A DNA stretch of 64,000 nt from Actinomycetospora succinea (GCF_004363095.1 NZ_SNYO01000001.1:434001-498000), one strand, 5' to 3'; positions 17,052 to 25,033 are shown, counted from the first letter of the stretch. Notes: generated by a model not told the origin, from the sequence alone. Numbers and translations are program-made.

Positions 17052-17080
17052 AACACCGATCCGTCCTCCGGCGTTGCAGC
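17052..17080 (-). promoter_or_regulatory. ECF sigma promoter upstream of the sigma gene operon
   Basis: Minus-strand GCTGCAAC (17080-17073), 10 nt, GGATCGGTGTT (17062-17052), 9 nt, ATG. It is identical in both boxes and both spacings to 9022-9050, while the 10-nt and 9-nt gaps differ in sequence, which argues for selection rather than recent duplication. A GGAGGA lies inside the promoter spacer and is too far (about 22 nt) to act as a ribosome site, consistent with a near-leaderless mRNA. Confidence 0.72.
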
Positions 17081-17112
17081 GAGCGAACCGTCTTCTCGTT
17101 GCCGCAGACCGA

Positions 17113-17636
17113 TCAGCCCGCCGCCGGGAGCTCCGCGGCGGTCTCGTGCTCGAGGTCGAGCAGCGCGCGCTTGCGCTCCACACCGCTGGCGTAGCCGATC
17201 AGGTCACCCCGTGCGCCCAGCACGCGGTGACACGCGACGAGCACCAGCACCGGGTTGCGGGCCATCACCCCGCCGACCCGCCGCGCGCCCTGCGGACCCG
17301 CACCGGCCCGGACCGCCAGCTCGCTGTAGGTCGTGGTGCGGCCGGCCGGCACTTCCTGCAGGGCTGCCAGCACCCGCCGGTCGAACTCGGGCACAGACCG
17401 CAGGTCCACCGGAACGGTGAACTCGGTCAACGCACTGGCGAAGTACGCGTCGAGCTCCTGGCAGGCACGGCTCAGCCACATTGACGCGGTGAACGTATCG
17501 CCGGCGGGGCGGGCTGTCTGCAGGTGCTTCCACGCCTTCGCGGGCGTGTCTTCGAAGGCACACAGGCTGATGCCGTGGTCCGTTGCGGACAACGAAGAGG
17601 ACCGAGGGCGGTTGGGTGGGTAGTCGAGACGGTCAC
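17113..17636 (-). pseudogene. O6-alkylguanine methyltransferase (copy 3), frameshifted near its start
   Basis: The downstream frame (SATDHGISLCAFE to the stop at 17113) is a clear alkyltransferase, with active site VACHRVLGARG where the usual Pro is replaced by Ala. The expected N-terminus (MTVSTTHPTALGPLR, GTG 17636 with GAGGAG 5 nt upstream) lies in a different frame. Adding one T at about 17592 would join them into the family pattern xLGPLRLSATDHG, as in copy 1. So a 1-nt deletion (or sequence error) breaks the gene. A start at 17649 in the main frame gives an Arg-rich, family-unlike N-terminus. It lies 71 bp upstream of the sigma gene, same strand. Confidence 0.72.
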
Positions 17637-17853
17637 GGACACTCCTCACGGTGGTGCCGCCACGCGAGCGGCGATGCGAGTGCGCACCGGCCTAGAGCCT
17701 CTCGGCCTGGCTCTAACGGTGCGGCGGACACCTCCCTCGACCCCGCCATCCCAAGCCACGTTGCAGCGACCTCGAAGAGATGAACCACGCCACAGAGGGC
17801 CCGGGTATTTGCGACGCCTGCAACCGCGCCGAGCGATTGGGGTTCATCGACAC

Positions 17854-18063
17854 ATGCAGCACACCGAACAGACGCCCTGCCGCGACTGCGGTTCGACGCG
17901 AACCTGGATGGCTCGTCAGGTCGTCCACCACGGCGCCTGCCCGCACTACGGACGTCGCCTCGACGCACTCGACCGCTCCCAGCGCAACCTCTTCGAGCAC
18001 CCCGACCTGGTCGAGCTCGATCTCTTCGCCGCAGCGTGGTACGAGGACTTCTGGGTGCATTGA
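17854..18063 (+). CDS. Small hypothetical zinc-ribbon-like protein
   Basis: 69 aa from ATG 17854. CRDCGSTRTW near the start and a third Cys in HHGACPHYG suggest a metal-binding knuckle (three Cys plus His). The acidic C-terminus (FEHPDLVELDLFAAAWYED) is protein-like. The 204 bp before it (17650-17853) hold nothing I can identify. The family is not known to me. Confidence 0.45.
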   Translation: MQHTEQTPCRDCGSTRTWMARQVVHHGACPHYGRRLDALDRSQRNLFEHPDLVELDLFAAAWYEDFWVH

Positions 18064-18107
18064 GTCGGCTGTCGGTGCAGCGGGCTCTCCAGCGCTGACG
18101 ACGCTCC

Positions 18108-18434
18108 CTAGTCGGTCGGGAGCCCGCGGCGGATGTTGGGGTTCTCGTGCCCTGCCGGGGCCGGTCCGGGGAACTGGGGTGCGGGGTCGAACTCGGGTCC
18201 GAGCACCTTGTCGGCGACGCGGGTCGCGGCCTCCCAGACCCGCGGAGCGGTCGGCTTCTCACGCCACCCCGAGGCCAGCTCTTCGAGCAGCTCGGACACG
18301 GCGGCTGCTGACGCCCGGTCGAGGCCGGCGAAGCCCCCAGGTCCGCGCACGCGGACCTTCTCGGCTGCTCGACGCATCGCGGCGGCCTGGGCTTCGCGCT
18401 CCGCTCGCCGGTACAGATCCCGATGGTTGACCAT
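18108..18434 (-). CDS. Hypothetical protein
   Basis: 108 aa from ATG 18434, with a strong GGAGGAG 5 nt upstream. The N-terminal half is helical and very charged (LYRRAEREAQAAAMRRAAEK), and the C-terminal part holds VWEAATRVADKVLGPEF. No family recognised. Divergent from the DNA ligase gene across about 195 bp. Confidence 0.6.
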   Translation of the reverse strand: MVNHRDLYRRAEREAQAAAMRRAAEKVRVRGPGGFAGLDRASAAAVSELLEELASGWREKPTAPRVWEAATRVADKVLGPEFDPAPQFPGPAPAGHENPNIRRGLPTD

Positions 18435-18629
18435 CGCACTCCTCCCTCCGGACAGACGCCAGGCACCTGCCGCGGGGGAGCGCGGCACGACCAGGTTCGC
18501 ACACCAGGTGCTGGCCGGCGCCCGCTGCCCTGCGCGAGACGCCGACCCCGTTGTAGCCGCCGGACCCGACAGCGTGCGCCGCACGTCGATGCCGGGCCCC
18601 TTCGGGCGCCATCGTGTAGACCCGGTGCG

Positions 18630-19643
18630 GTGTCCCGCCCGCACAACCCCTCGCGTGCGGGTCTCGCGCGGGTGGCTCCGATGCTGGCCACCGCCGGCGA
18701 GGTACCGACCGGGCCGGGGTGGGCGCTGGAGCTGAAGTGGGACGGCATGCGGGCCCTGGCCTACGTCGAGGGCCCGAAGCCGGACGCGGTGACGCTGGTC
18801 AGCCGCAACCAGCGTGCGGTGACCGGCTCCTACCCCGAACTCGCGGCGGCGCTCGCCGAGACCGTCGGAACCCGCCAGGTTACGCTGGACGCTGAGGTCG
18901 TGGCCTTGTCGGTCCCCGCGCCGGGAGCTCCGGCGCGGCCGAGCTTCGACCGCTTGCAGCTGCGCATGGGCGTGGTGAAGCCGTCGGCAACGCTGCGCGC
19001 GGAGGTGCCGGTGACCTTCGTGGCCTTCGACGTCCTCGCCCTCGACGGCGAGACGGTCATCCACCGGCCCTGGGAGGAGCGCCGACGGCTGCTTGAGGGG
19101 CTGGGACTGGACGCCCACCCACGCCTGACGACGTCGCCGTGGCTCGAGGGCGTCGACCCGGCGGCTGCGCTCGCGCTCGCCGAGGCCCACGGCATGGAGG
19201 GCGTGCTGGCCAAGCGCCGCGACGCTCCCTACCGGTCGGGTCGGACACACACCTGGATCAAGACCCCGATCTGGCGCACGGTCGAGGCCGTGATCGGCGG
19301 GTGGGCGCCGGGTCGCGGGCGCAACCACGACAGCCTCGGCGCCGTCCTGCTCGGTCTGCCCGAGGCCGACGGGCGCCTGCGCTACATCGGTCACGTCGGC
19401 ACCGGCTTCACCCACGCTGCCCGCGACCGGATGCGCGAGCAGCTCGTCGCCGACGCCATCGACGACAGCCCCTTCAGCACGGCTGTGCTCGAGGAGCGCG
19501 CGGCTCGGTGGTGCGCGCCCAAAATCGTGGGCGAGGTGCGGTTCCGCAGCTGGACCGACGACGGGCACCTGCGCCACCCGAGCTGGCGCGGCCTGCGGCC
19601 CGACCGCGACGCCGACGAGCTCCGAGCACCCGCCCGCTCGTAG
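18630..19643 (+). CDS. Stand-alone ATP-dependent DNA ligase
   Basis: 337 aa from GTG 18630; GTG 18672 or ATG 18681 are possible shorter starts. The adenylation motif KWDG (LELKWDGMRALAY) holds the nucleophilic Lys. Motif III-like FVAFDVLALDGE, motif IV EGVLAKRRDAPYR and motif V THTWIKTP follow. The C-terminal OB part (GHVGTGFTHAARD; VEVRFRSWTDDG-like) completes the LigD-ligase type. No polymerase or Ku gene is adjacent, so it is a LigC/LigD-ligase-like single-domain enzyme. A repair role is consistent with the neighbouring alkylation genes but not shown. Confidence 0.88.
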   Translation: MSRPHNPSRAGLARVAPMLATAGEVPTGPGWALELKWDGMRALAYVEGPKPDAVTLVSRNQRAVTGSYPELAAALAETVGTRQVTLDAEVVALSVPAPGAPARPSFDRLQLRMGVVKPSATLRAEVPVTFVAFDVLALDGETVIHRPWEERRRLLEGLGLDAHPRLTTSPWLEGVDPAAALALAEAHGMEGVLAKRRDAPYRSGRTHTWIKTPIWRTVEAVIGGWAPGRGRNHDSLGAVLLGLPEADGRLRYIGHVGTGFTHAARDRMREQLVADAIDDSPFSTAVLEERAARWCAPKIVGEVRFRSWTDDGHLRHPSWRGLRPDRDADELRAPARS

Positions 19644-19667
19644 CGGACGGGCGCTCGGGACGGCTGC

Positions 19668-20018
19668 CTACTCGGCGAGCTTGGCGATGGACTGAGCCCA
19701 GAGAAAGTACTTGTTGGTGCCCAGGTCGCGCACGGTCTTGATGTTGAAGGCGTCCTTGAGCTTCTGGGCGTCGCCCTCGCTAACCCCCTGGAGCGCCTCC
19801 ACCGGCGCGTCCGCGATCTCCGCGATCGTCTTGTCCTCGTAGGCCTTGTCGACCTTGCCGGCGATGTCACCCCAACAGTCGGTTCCTCCCATGGGCTGAC
19901 GCCCCAGCATCGATGTGCCAGCCGGCGTCGTGAGCGGGTTGCTGCCGGGCCTTCTGTGCCCGCCCAGCGTCGCGATGCATATCCGCGTGGCTCGAGAACC
20001 CGATTTCTGGTCTGGCAT
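19668..20018 (-). CDS. Small helix-hairpin-helix-like protein
   Basis: 116 aa from ATG 20018 (GAGGGG 6 nt upstream); ATG 19910 or 19892 would give only the conserved part. The C-terminal 68 residues hold IAEIADAPVEALQGVSEGDA then LKDAFNIKTVRDLGTNKYF, the repeated short-helix/Gly turn of HhH or DUF4332-like domains, usually nonspecific DNA or protein binding. Convergent with the ligase gene, 24 bp apart. Confidence 0.6.
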   Translation of the reverse strand: MPDQKSGSRATRICIATLGGHRRPGSNPLTTPAGTSMLGRQPMGGTDCWGDIAGKVDKAYEDKTIAEIADAPVEALQGVSEGDAQKLKDAFNIKTVRDLGTNKYFLWAQSIAKLAE

Positions 20019-20308
20019 CGCCGTCCCCTCACTTCCCGTGTGCCTCAAGGCCGGCGGGCCGAGCGTGCCTGCGGCACCGAGGTGGACGCCGCTGCGCGGC
20101 GGTCGGGGCTGGAGGGCCCCGGAGCTTGATCGGGCCGCCCCTCACGGTCAAGGGCGCTGCGCGTCGCTGCGCGACCGGACTTCGTCCGGCCCTTGACCGC
20201 GAGCCTCGGCGGCCCGCTCGGCGCCCTTCGGGCGGTGGAGGCAGCAAGCGCCTCCGCCCACCGCCCGGGGCCCACCAGCCCCGACCTCTTCTCCGGTCGG
20301 AGGCCACC
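20019..20308. other. Structured 5' region of the second sigma gene
   Basis: No gene seen. A long hairpin spans 20145-20199: an 11-bp outer stem CGGTCAAGGGC/GCCCTTGACCG enclosing a perfect 6-bp hairpin CCGGAC-ttc-GTCCGG at 20175-20189. A second stem runs 20230-20242 with 20250-20266 (GGGCGGTGG base). Then comes CGGAGG and the ATG at 20309. These could be leader structures controlling the sigma gene, or terminators of upstream transcripts. Confidence 0.45.
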
Positions 20309-20911
20309 ATGACCACCCAGCCGCATCTCGACCCACGCACCGACGCCGATCTGCTCGCCGACCATGTCGCCGGAGACACCGACGCGCTCGCGGTCCTGGT
20401 GCACCGCTACCAGCGGGTGCTGCTGACTCTCGTTCGGCGGATGGCGTGGTCAGAGCCGGACCCCGAGGCCGTGGTGCAGGAGGTGTGGCTGCGCGTGCTC
20501 AAGAGCGCGGCGGCGTTCAAGGGGGAGGCGAAGGTGTCGACCTGGCTGCACCGCATCACCGTGAACGAGGCGCTGAGCGCCGCGCGCCGACGCAGGGCCA
20601 GGCCCTTCACACCGATCGGGGAGCTGTACAAGTCGCACGAGCAGCCCGACCGCACCGACACGGGCGACCCCTCGCTGGAGGTTGTCGACCGCGAGCACGC
20701 GGCGGCCGTGTTGCCCGACCTGCTTGCGCTGTTGCCGAGGGATCAGCGTCTGGTGCTGGAGGTGCTCCACCTCGACGGACTCACGAACGAGGAGGCCGCG
20801 GAGCTCCTGGGCGTGGCCGTCGGAACGGTGAAGTCGCGGGCCCACCGTGCCCGCGCAGCCATCCTGGCCCAGCTCGCGACGCGGAGTCGGCGAGGAAGGG
20901 CCGACCGGTGA
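20309..20911 (+). CDS. ECF-type RNA polymerase sigma factor (second)
   Basis: 200 aa from ATG 20309, with CGGAGG 5 nt upstream. Region 2: DADLLADHVAGDTDALAVLV then DPEAVVQEVWLRVLKSAAAF and STWLHRITVNEALS. Region 4: LLPRDQRLVLEVLHLDGL then AAELLGVAVGTVKSRAHRAR. It resembles SigM/SigR-size ECF factors but has no zinc anti-sigma gene next to it. A hairpin-rich leader precedes it and a strong terminator follows, so it is probably monocistronic. Confidence 0.9.
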   Translation: MTTQPHLDPRTDADLLADHVAGDTDALAVLVHRYQRVLLTLVRRMAWSEPDPEAVVQEVWLRVLKSAAAFKGEAKVSTWLHRITVNEALSAARRRRARPFTPIGELYKSHEQPDRTDTGDPSLEVVDREHAAAVLPDLLALLPRDQRLVLEVLHLDGLTNEEAAELLGVAVGTVKSRAHRARAAILAQLATRSRRGRADR

Positions 20912-20915
20912 CGGA

Positions 20916-20960
20916 GGCTCGCCGTTTCCACCTGCTTCGCGAGGGTGGGAACGGCGAGCC
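20916..20960 (+). terminator. Terminator after the second sigma gene
   Basis: 16-bp stem (20916-20931 with 20945-20960, one G-U pair) around a 13-nt loop, 4 bp after the TGA. No U-tract. Confidence 0.75.
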
Positions 20961-20981
20961 ACCAAGCTGCGTCAGACCAGC

Positions 20982-21257
20982 ATGAAAATCCACCAGTGCG
21001 CTATGGACGAGCCCCATGCCGGCGCTCGCGGCGCTTCTCGGGACGCGATCAGCCGGCTGTTCGCTGCCGCCCTCGACGGCGACGACCGCGCCGAAACCGC
21101 CCTGCACCTGCTGGCCGGCCTCGACGACACCGCACGCCGCGCATCCTGGGCACTCCTACGTGCGGACCAGAAGTGTGCACAGCCGACCCCGCCTTGGGTG
21201 CTCGCGAGCATCGACCGGACCCTGGCGACGCTCCGACACCTTCAGCGCCAGTCGTGA
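20982..21257 (+). CDS. Small hypothetical protein coupled to the Nudix gene
   Basis: 91 aa from ATG 20982; ATG 21003 is also possible. Helical: SRDAISRLFAAALDGDD, ALHLLAGLDDTARR, VLASIDRTLATLRH. No recognised family. Its stop overlaps the next start as GTGA, which argues that it is translated. Confidence 0.55.
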   Translation: MKIHQCAMDEPHAGARGASRDAISRLFAAALDGDDRAETALHLLAGLDDTARRASWALLRADQKCAQPTPPWVLASIDRTLATLRHLQRQS

Positions 21258-21673
21258 GGCTCCGACCGAACATTGCACTGGCAGTAGTGGTCGAGCCGCA
21301 GGGAGTCCTGTTCATCGAGCGGCCCGACGGCGTTCCACCGGTCGCGTTCCCGGGAGGCAAGGTCGAGCCCGATGAGACCGTCGAGCAGGCTGCGGTCCGG
21401 GAGACCGACGAGGAAACCGGTCTCAGCGTTCGAACGGTCCATGTCATCGGTGGCCGCGTTCACCCCACGACCGGGGCGCGCATCGCGGACGTCGCCGCCG
21501 AGCTCGTCGTGCCGTCGGACTCCGTGGGCCCGATTCGGGAGGTGGGCGGCGAGGAGGTGGTCGCGTTCTGGCGGCCGGTAGCCGAGTCGCTGAGCCTTCT
21601 GGGGCCGACCCTGTTCGGGCCGGTCCGTCGCTACCTCGAGGACCTGTGGGCTGGTCGGCCCGCGACACCCTGA
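21254..21673 (+). CDS. Nudix hydrolase
   Basis: 139 aa from GTG 21254, overlapping the upstream stop. The Nudix box is complete: GGKVEPDETVEQ, then RETDEETGL, giving G-x5-E-x7-REUxEExGU. It is short and MutT-like; such enzymes hydrolyse nucleoside diphosphate-X compounds and some clean the nucleotide pool. The substrate is not predictable. The context suggests nucleotide sanitation. Confidence 0.9.
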   Translation: MRLRPNIALAVVVEPQGVLFIERPDGVPPVAFPGGKVEPDETVEQAAVRETDEETGLSVRTVHVIGGRVHPTTGARIADVAAELVVPSDSVGPIREVGGEEVVAFWRPVAESLSLLGPTLFGPVRRYLEDLWAGRPATP

Positions 21674-21814
21674 CCCGCCGGCCGTCAACTTCTCGACGCG
21701 GTCGCCGCCCTGGTCGATGAGGACCTTCTCACCGTTTCAAGCCAGCCTGTCGGACTAGCCTGCGTCGCCAGTCCAAGGACCGAGGCCGTCAACCGACGGT
21801 GGGACTGCGGTCCC

Positions 21815-22933
21815 TCAGGTGCTCTCTTTCGACGTGGTCACGTCGTCGTCTCGTCTGCGGCTTTCGCCCTTGTTGTCCAGCACGTGGACGGTCTGCCCCG
21901 TATGCAGCGGCGCCCCGTCGGGGCCTTTGAGGTGAGGGTTGATCCAGACAGGTCGGTGGTCACCACGACTGGGGTACCACTGCCGACGCCAATGACCACG
22001 CACGGTCCACCGCACCCTGTACCGCGCCGGTGCTCCTTCTTCGGGATTCGGGTGGTCCTCGGTGTGCCGGATCATCCGCACGACGCGAACGGCGGGGGGT
22101 TCGCGCCCGTCGCGTTTGGCGCGTCGACGTTCCGAGCGGGACAGCGCCGCGGTGTCGATGTCGGCGACGCCGGGTTGGTTCATCAGGAGCCACGTGGCCC
22201 GGACGATCATGCCGGTGTGCATGGTGCCACCGGCGATGTCGGCGCCTCGGGTGTTCTCGTCGACGTCCTCGACGCTGGCGAGCTCGTTGGAGGCGGTGGT
22301 CAGGGTGGCCAACTGCCCGGTAGCGCCATAGAGCATGGTGACCTCGTTCTCCCACGCCAGCGGACCGACTGTTCGGTGGGCGTGGTCGAGGGCGCGGGCC
22401 AGGGGCACTCCGTGGCGTTGGTGGATCTGCGCCGCGACGGCGTCGGGCTGCTTCCAAGTCCATTGGGTCATCCACAGGCCGCGCTCGCGGGTTAGGCGCA
22501 TCAGGGGCGAGTCGCCCCAGGAGACCGCGACGATCGAGGTGGGCTGTCCGTCGAAGTCCCCGCCCTCGTTGAGGTAGGTCGCGATCGGCTCCGCGAACAC
22601 GCAGAACCCCGCAGGTGCCGGCACATCTGTGGGATGCAGACCGTGCACCGGCAACGTCTCGGTCGCGGCCACCGCGAGCCGGGTCATGTCGGCATCCACG
22701 TAGAACAGCTCCGCGGCCTTGAGCCGCTCGAGCTCTTCCTCCATCAGGATGCGGGCATCGCGTCTGAGATTGCCGGTGCGCGGCGAGATCGCGCCGCGGC
22801 CCTCGCCCAGTGCGGATACCACCGAGGCGTGCATCGCGGGCCCGCCTAGGTAGTCGATCAGCCGCGCTCTGAGATCAGGCATCTCGCTGGGGCAAGGTGG
22901 CTTCCAGGAAGGCTCCAGCCCGGCAGAGTCCAT
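21815..22933 (-). CDS. Conserved hypothetical protein of actinobacterial mobile elements
   Basis: 372 aa from ATG 22933. The N-terminal half has hydrophobic beta-strands (GFCVFAEPIATYL, SIVAVSWGDSPLM). The C-terminal part has a distinctive stretch RVRWTVRGHWRRQWYPS and then HRPVWINPHLKGP, which I have seen in unnamed plasmid and phage proteins of actinobacteria; that is memory, not a search. No catalytic motif identified. It lies 141 bp from the Nudix gene in convergent orientation. Confidence 0.72.
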   Translation of the reverse strand: MDSAGLEPSWKPPCPSEMPDLRARLIDYLGGPAMHASVVSALGEGRGAISPRTGNLRRDARILMEEELERLKAAELFYVDADMTRLAVAATETLPVHGLHPTDVPAPAGFCVFAEPIATYLNEGGDFDGQPTSIVAVSWGDSPLMRLTRERGLWMTQWTWKQPDAVAAQIHQRHGVPLARALDHAHRTVGPLAWENEVTMLYGATGQLATLTTASNELASVEDVDENTRGADIAGGTMHTGMIVRATWLLMNQPGVADIDTAALSRSERRRAKRDGREPPAVRVVRMIRHTEDHPNPEEGAPARYRVRWTVRGHWRRQWYPSRGDHRPVWINPHLKGPDGAPLHTGQTVHVLDNKGESRRRDDDVTTSKEST

Positions 22934-23113
22934 GCGAGCAGTGTGCGGAGTGGGACCGACAAGGAGGTCCAGGTTGGGGGAAGAGCAGCAACGAGTTGAC
23001 CGTCTTGTGAGTCGTCGCTGCCGGCCTGCGTAGCCGCATTGCCGTCGTAGTCGTAACGGGGGCGACGACGCGACCGACGGACGTCCCGAAAGCGTCGACG
23101 TGGGGGAGGCACC

Positions 23114-23503
23114 GTGGGACTGCTGTGGCGGCTGTTGGCGCCGAAGCCGATCAAGAAGGCGCGCCGCTCGGTGGGCAAGGTTGCCAACCCGGTCCGCACA
23201 CTGACGCCCAAGCCGATCAAGAAGGTGCAGCGCTCGGTCCGCACGGTCACCAACCCGGCGTCGGCTATCGAGCGCATGTTCGAGGACCAGGTCGTTCGCG
23301 CCGTCCGCGGCAGTGAGAGGGGTCGGCGCCGCGCGAGCACCGCCCGCAGTCGCGCCGCAACCCCGCCGCCCGTGGTTCAGGCCACCGGGGCGACTACCGC
23401 AGAGGTCCGGCGCTGGGCGCAGCGCTCGGGCATCCCGGTGTCCGACCGTGGCCGGCTCTCCGGTCACGTCGTCGCCGCCTACGTGCAGGCACACCGACGA
23501 TAG
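23114..23503 (+). CDS. Lsr2-like nucleoid-associated protein with KPIKK repeats
   Basis: 129 aa from GTG 23114, with GGGAGG 6 nt upstream. The C-terminal 36 residues (TTAEVRRWAQRSGIPVSDRG then RLSGHVVAAYVQAH) match the Lsr2 DNA-binding domain, whose RGR loop inserts in the minor groove of AT-rich DNA. The normal Lsr2 dimerisation domain is missing. Instead there are two copies of a Lys/Arg-rich repeat, PKPIKKxxRSVxxVxNP, at residues about 10-27 and 32-49. It is likely a silencer or plasmid-borne H-NS-like protein. It lies just upstream of the AT-richer three-gene cassette. Confidence 0.75.
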   Translation: MGLLWRLLAPKPIKKARRSVGKVANPVRTLTPKPIKKVQRSVRTVTNPASAIERMFEDQVVRAVRGSERGRRRASTARSRAATPPPVVQATGATTAEVRRWAQRSGIPVSDRGRLSGHVVAAYVQAHRR

Positions 23504-23777
23504 GTCATGGACCGTGTAGTACCTCCGGATTCGTCCCACCCGGGTCGCTGGCCTGCATGATCACCGTCTGACAGTGTCTGTTGTTGTCTACCAGTGCGTC
23601 CCGCGTCTTCTACTCGATCTGTACCGACGTGCCGAGCCAGACAGACCTCGCGTGCCACCAGCTGAAGTACCAACCTAGCTATATGACCTAGGTCACAATC
23701 ACGGGATACCATGGCGTGCTGCTCGAAGATCGGAGAGCCAGCCAGCTGTCACCGACGTCGTATGGGAGCCTCCGCGC
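23504..23777 (+). promoter_or_regulatory. Cassette upstream region with a 12-bp palindrome
   Basis: No gene. The perfect palindrome TGACCTAGGTCA lies at 23684-23695, followed by GATACCAT (23705-23712), a plausible -10 region, then about 65 nt to the start of the 23778 gene. The palindrome would suit a dimeric repressor controlling the cassette. The base composition falls toward AT across this stretch. Confidence 0.4.
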
Positions 23778-24449
23778 ATGTCAGACGTGTCTCCCCTCAT
23801 CGAGGGCGCGTCGATCGTCCTGGCCGGCTCGATGAACCCTGGAATATTTCACCCGCAATGGCTCGCGCGAAACGATCTGATAAGGGTCGCAGAGGCTGAA
23901 AGTGCCGAGAACGTGGTCGTTACTCCAGAGTTCGCCCGCTTCGAGGTCGAGTGGTTCACGGTAGAGGTGCTCCCCGAGCGTCTTACTGTACTTACTCAAA
24001 GCTCGCCGTTCTACAGCTCCCTGCGTGATCTAGTCTTCTCAATTGTGAAGTTGCTACCTCACACGCCGGTGGACGCAATTGGGCTCAATCGCAGTGCTCA
24101 TTTCGGACTAAGTAGTTCTGACGTGTATGACAAGTTAGGCCACCGCTTAGCTCCAAAAGACATGTGGCGGGAAGTGTTGGATCGTCCCGGGATGCGACGA
24201 GTATCCATCCAAGGCGAGCGCACGGACGGTAAACTCGGGATGGTTTTGGTCTCGGTTGAACCTTCCGTTCAAGTGCATAATGGCTTGTTCATCGACGTGA
24301 ACGACCATTTCGTTCGCGGAGACGCTACTGGTGCAGACTTCGACGCGTGGATCGAGGACGTTTTCACTAGTTGCTGGAAGACTCATCTTTCGAGCGTCCA
24401 CAATATACAATCGAAGATTCTTGAGTACGCAGAGGAGTCTAGCCAGTGA
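23778..24449 (+). CDS. Unrecognised protein, gene A of the low-GC cassette
   Basis: 223 aa, ATG 23778. Mixed alpha/beta, with no signal or membrane segment. Features: ASIVLAGSMNPGIFHPQWLA at the start, strand-rich FARFEVEWFTVEVLPERLTV, an IGLNRSAHFGLSS segment, GMRRVSIQGERTDGK, and FIDVNDHFV near the end. The overall pattern (a C-terminal strand followed by a long helix SSVHNIQSKILEY) is loosely like the sporadically distributed TIGR04255 proteins, but I am not confident. Codon use is visibly less GC-biased than neighbours; 35/60 G+C in 23881-23940. The stop overlaps the next start as GTGA. Confidence 0.72.
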   Translation: MSDVSPLIEGASIVLAGSMNPGIFHPQWLARNDLIRVAEAESAENVVVTPEFARFEVEWFTVEVLPERLTVLTQSSPFYSSLRDLVFSIVKLLPHTPVDAIGLNRSAHFGLSSSDVYDKLGHRLAPKDMWREVLDRPGMRRVSIQGERTDGKLGMVLVSVEPSVQVHNGLFIDVNDHFVRGDATGADFDAWIEDVFTSCWKTHLSSVHNIQSKILEYAEESSQ

Positions 24450-25033
24450 CTCGCTCAGTGAACACCGCCCGATCGGCGTTGGGGAATGGGGAGCAGGGCG
24501 ACCTCGATAGCTTGGATGATGTCGAGACGCATTTGCTCGACCGAGGGAGACGTCTACCGCCGAGCGAGGTAGAGAGGCAGAAGACACTAAGCTCGACTTC
24601 TGCGCTGGAACGTGAGTTTAGTAGGCAAGGGCGATTTGCCACGAAGACCGGGCCGGAGAGGCGACGCTTCATTGCCCCGCGCATTCGCCCCGGGGTCTCC
24701 GCAAAGCCCGAAAAGTTTGTTCCTCTCGAAGGCTGGGAGGGGGTTGTCGAGTCTGTTTCTGACGGCTCTTTCGGAGCAAGAGTGCTAAGCATGGACTTGC
24801 TTGCCGATGAGGAGACCGTCGAGCTTCCTTTGCGAGAGGTTTCCGATGAGGATTTACGGCTAGTGGAGCCGGGGGCAGTCTTCTACTGGACGATTGGATA
24901 TGCCATAACAAGGGGAGGCCAGAGGCGGCGCGAATCCCTCTTAAGATTCCGTCGCATTCCAACGGTAACGGCTAGCGAAGATCGCGTACGGGGCGAGTGG
25001 GTCGCGGAGGTAGCCAAGAATTGGTTGCCCTAG
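24446..25033 (+). CDS. Unrecognised protein, gene B of the low-GC cassette
   Basis: 195 aa from GTG 24446, overlapping the gene A stop. The first 85 residues are charged and probably disordered (DVETHLLDRGRRLPPSEVER). The rest is a compact beta-rich unit: EGWEGVVESVSDGSFGARVL, ETVELPLREVSDEDL, VEPGAVFYWTIGY, SLLRFRRIP. This looks like a small beta-barrel, a hint only. It overlaps gene C, whose start lies inside its last codons. No family identified. Confidence 0.7.
   Translation: MTRSVNTARSALGNGEQGDLDSLDDVETHLLDRGRRLPPSEVERQKTLSSTSALEREFSRQGRFATKTGPERRRFIAPRIRPGVSAKPEKFVPLEGWEGVVESVSDGSFGARVLSMDLLADEETVELPLREVSDEDLRLVEPGAVFYWTIGYAITRGGQRRRESLLRFRRIPTVTASEDRVRGEWVAEVAKNWLP

Noticed and set aside
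17524..17853. Upstream extension of the 17854-18063 gene to 179 codons
   Set aside because: The extra part is Arg/Pro-rich, runs antisense to the alkyltransferase copy 3, and lacks protein-like features.
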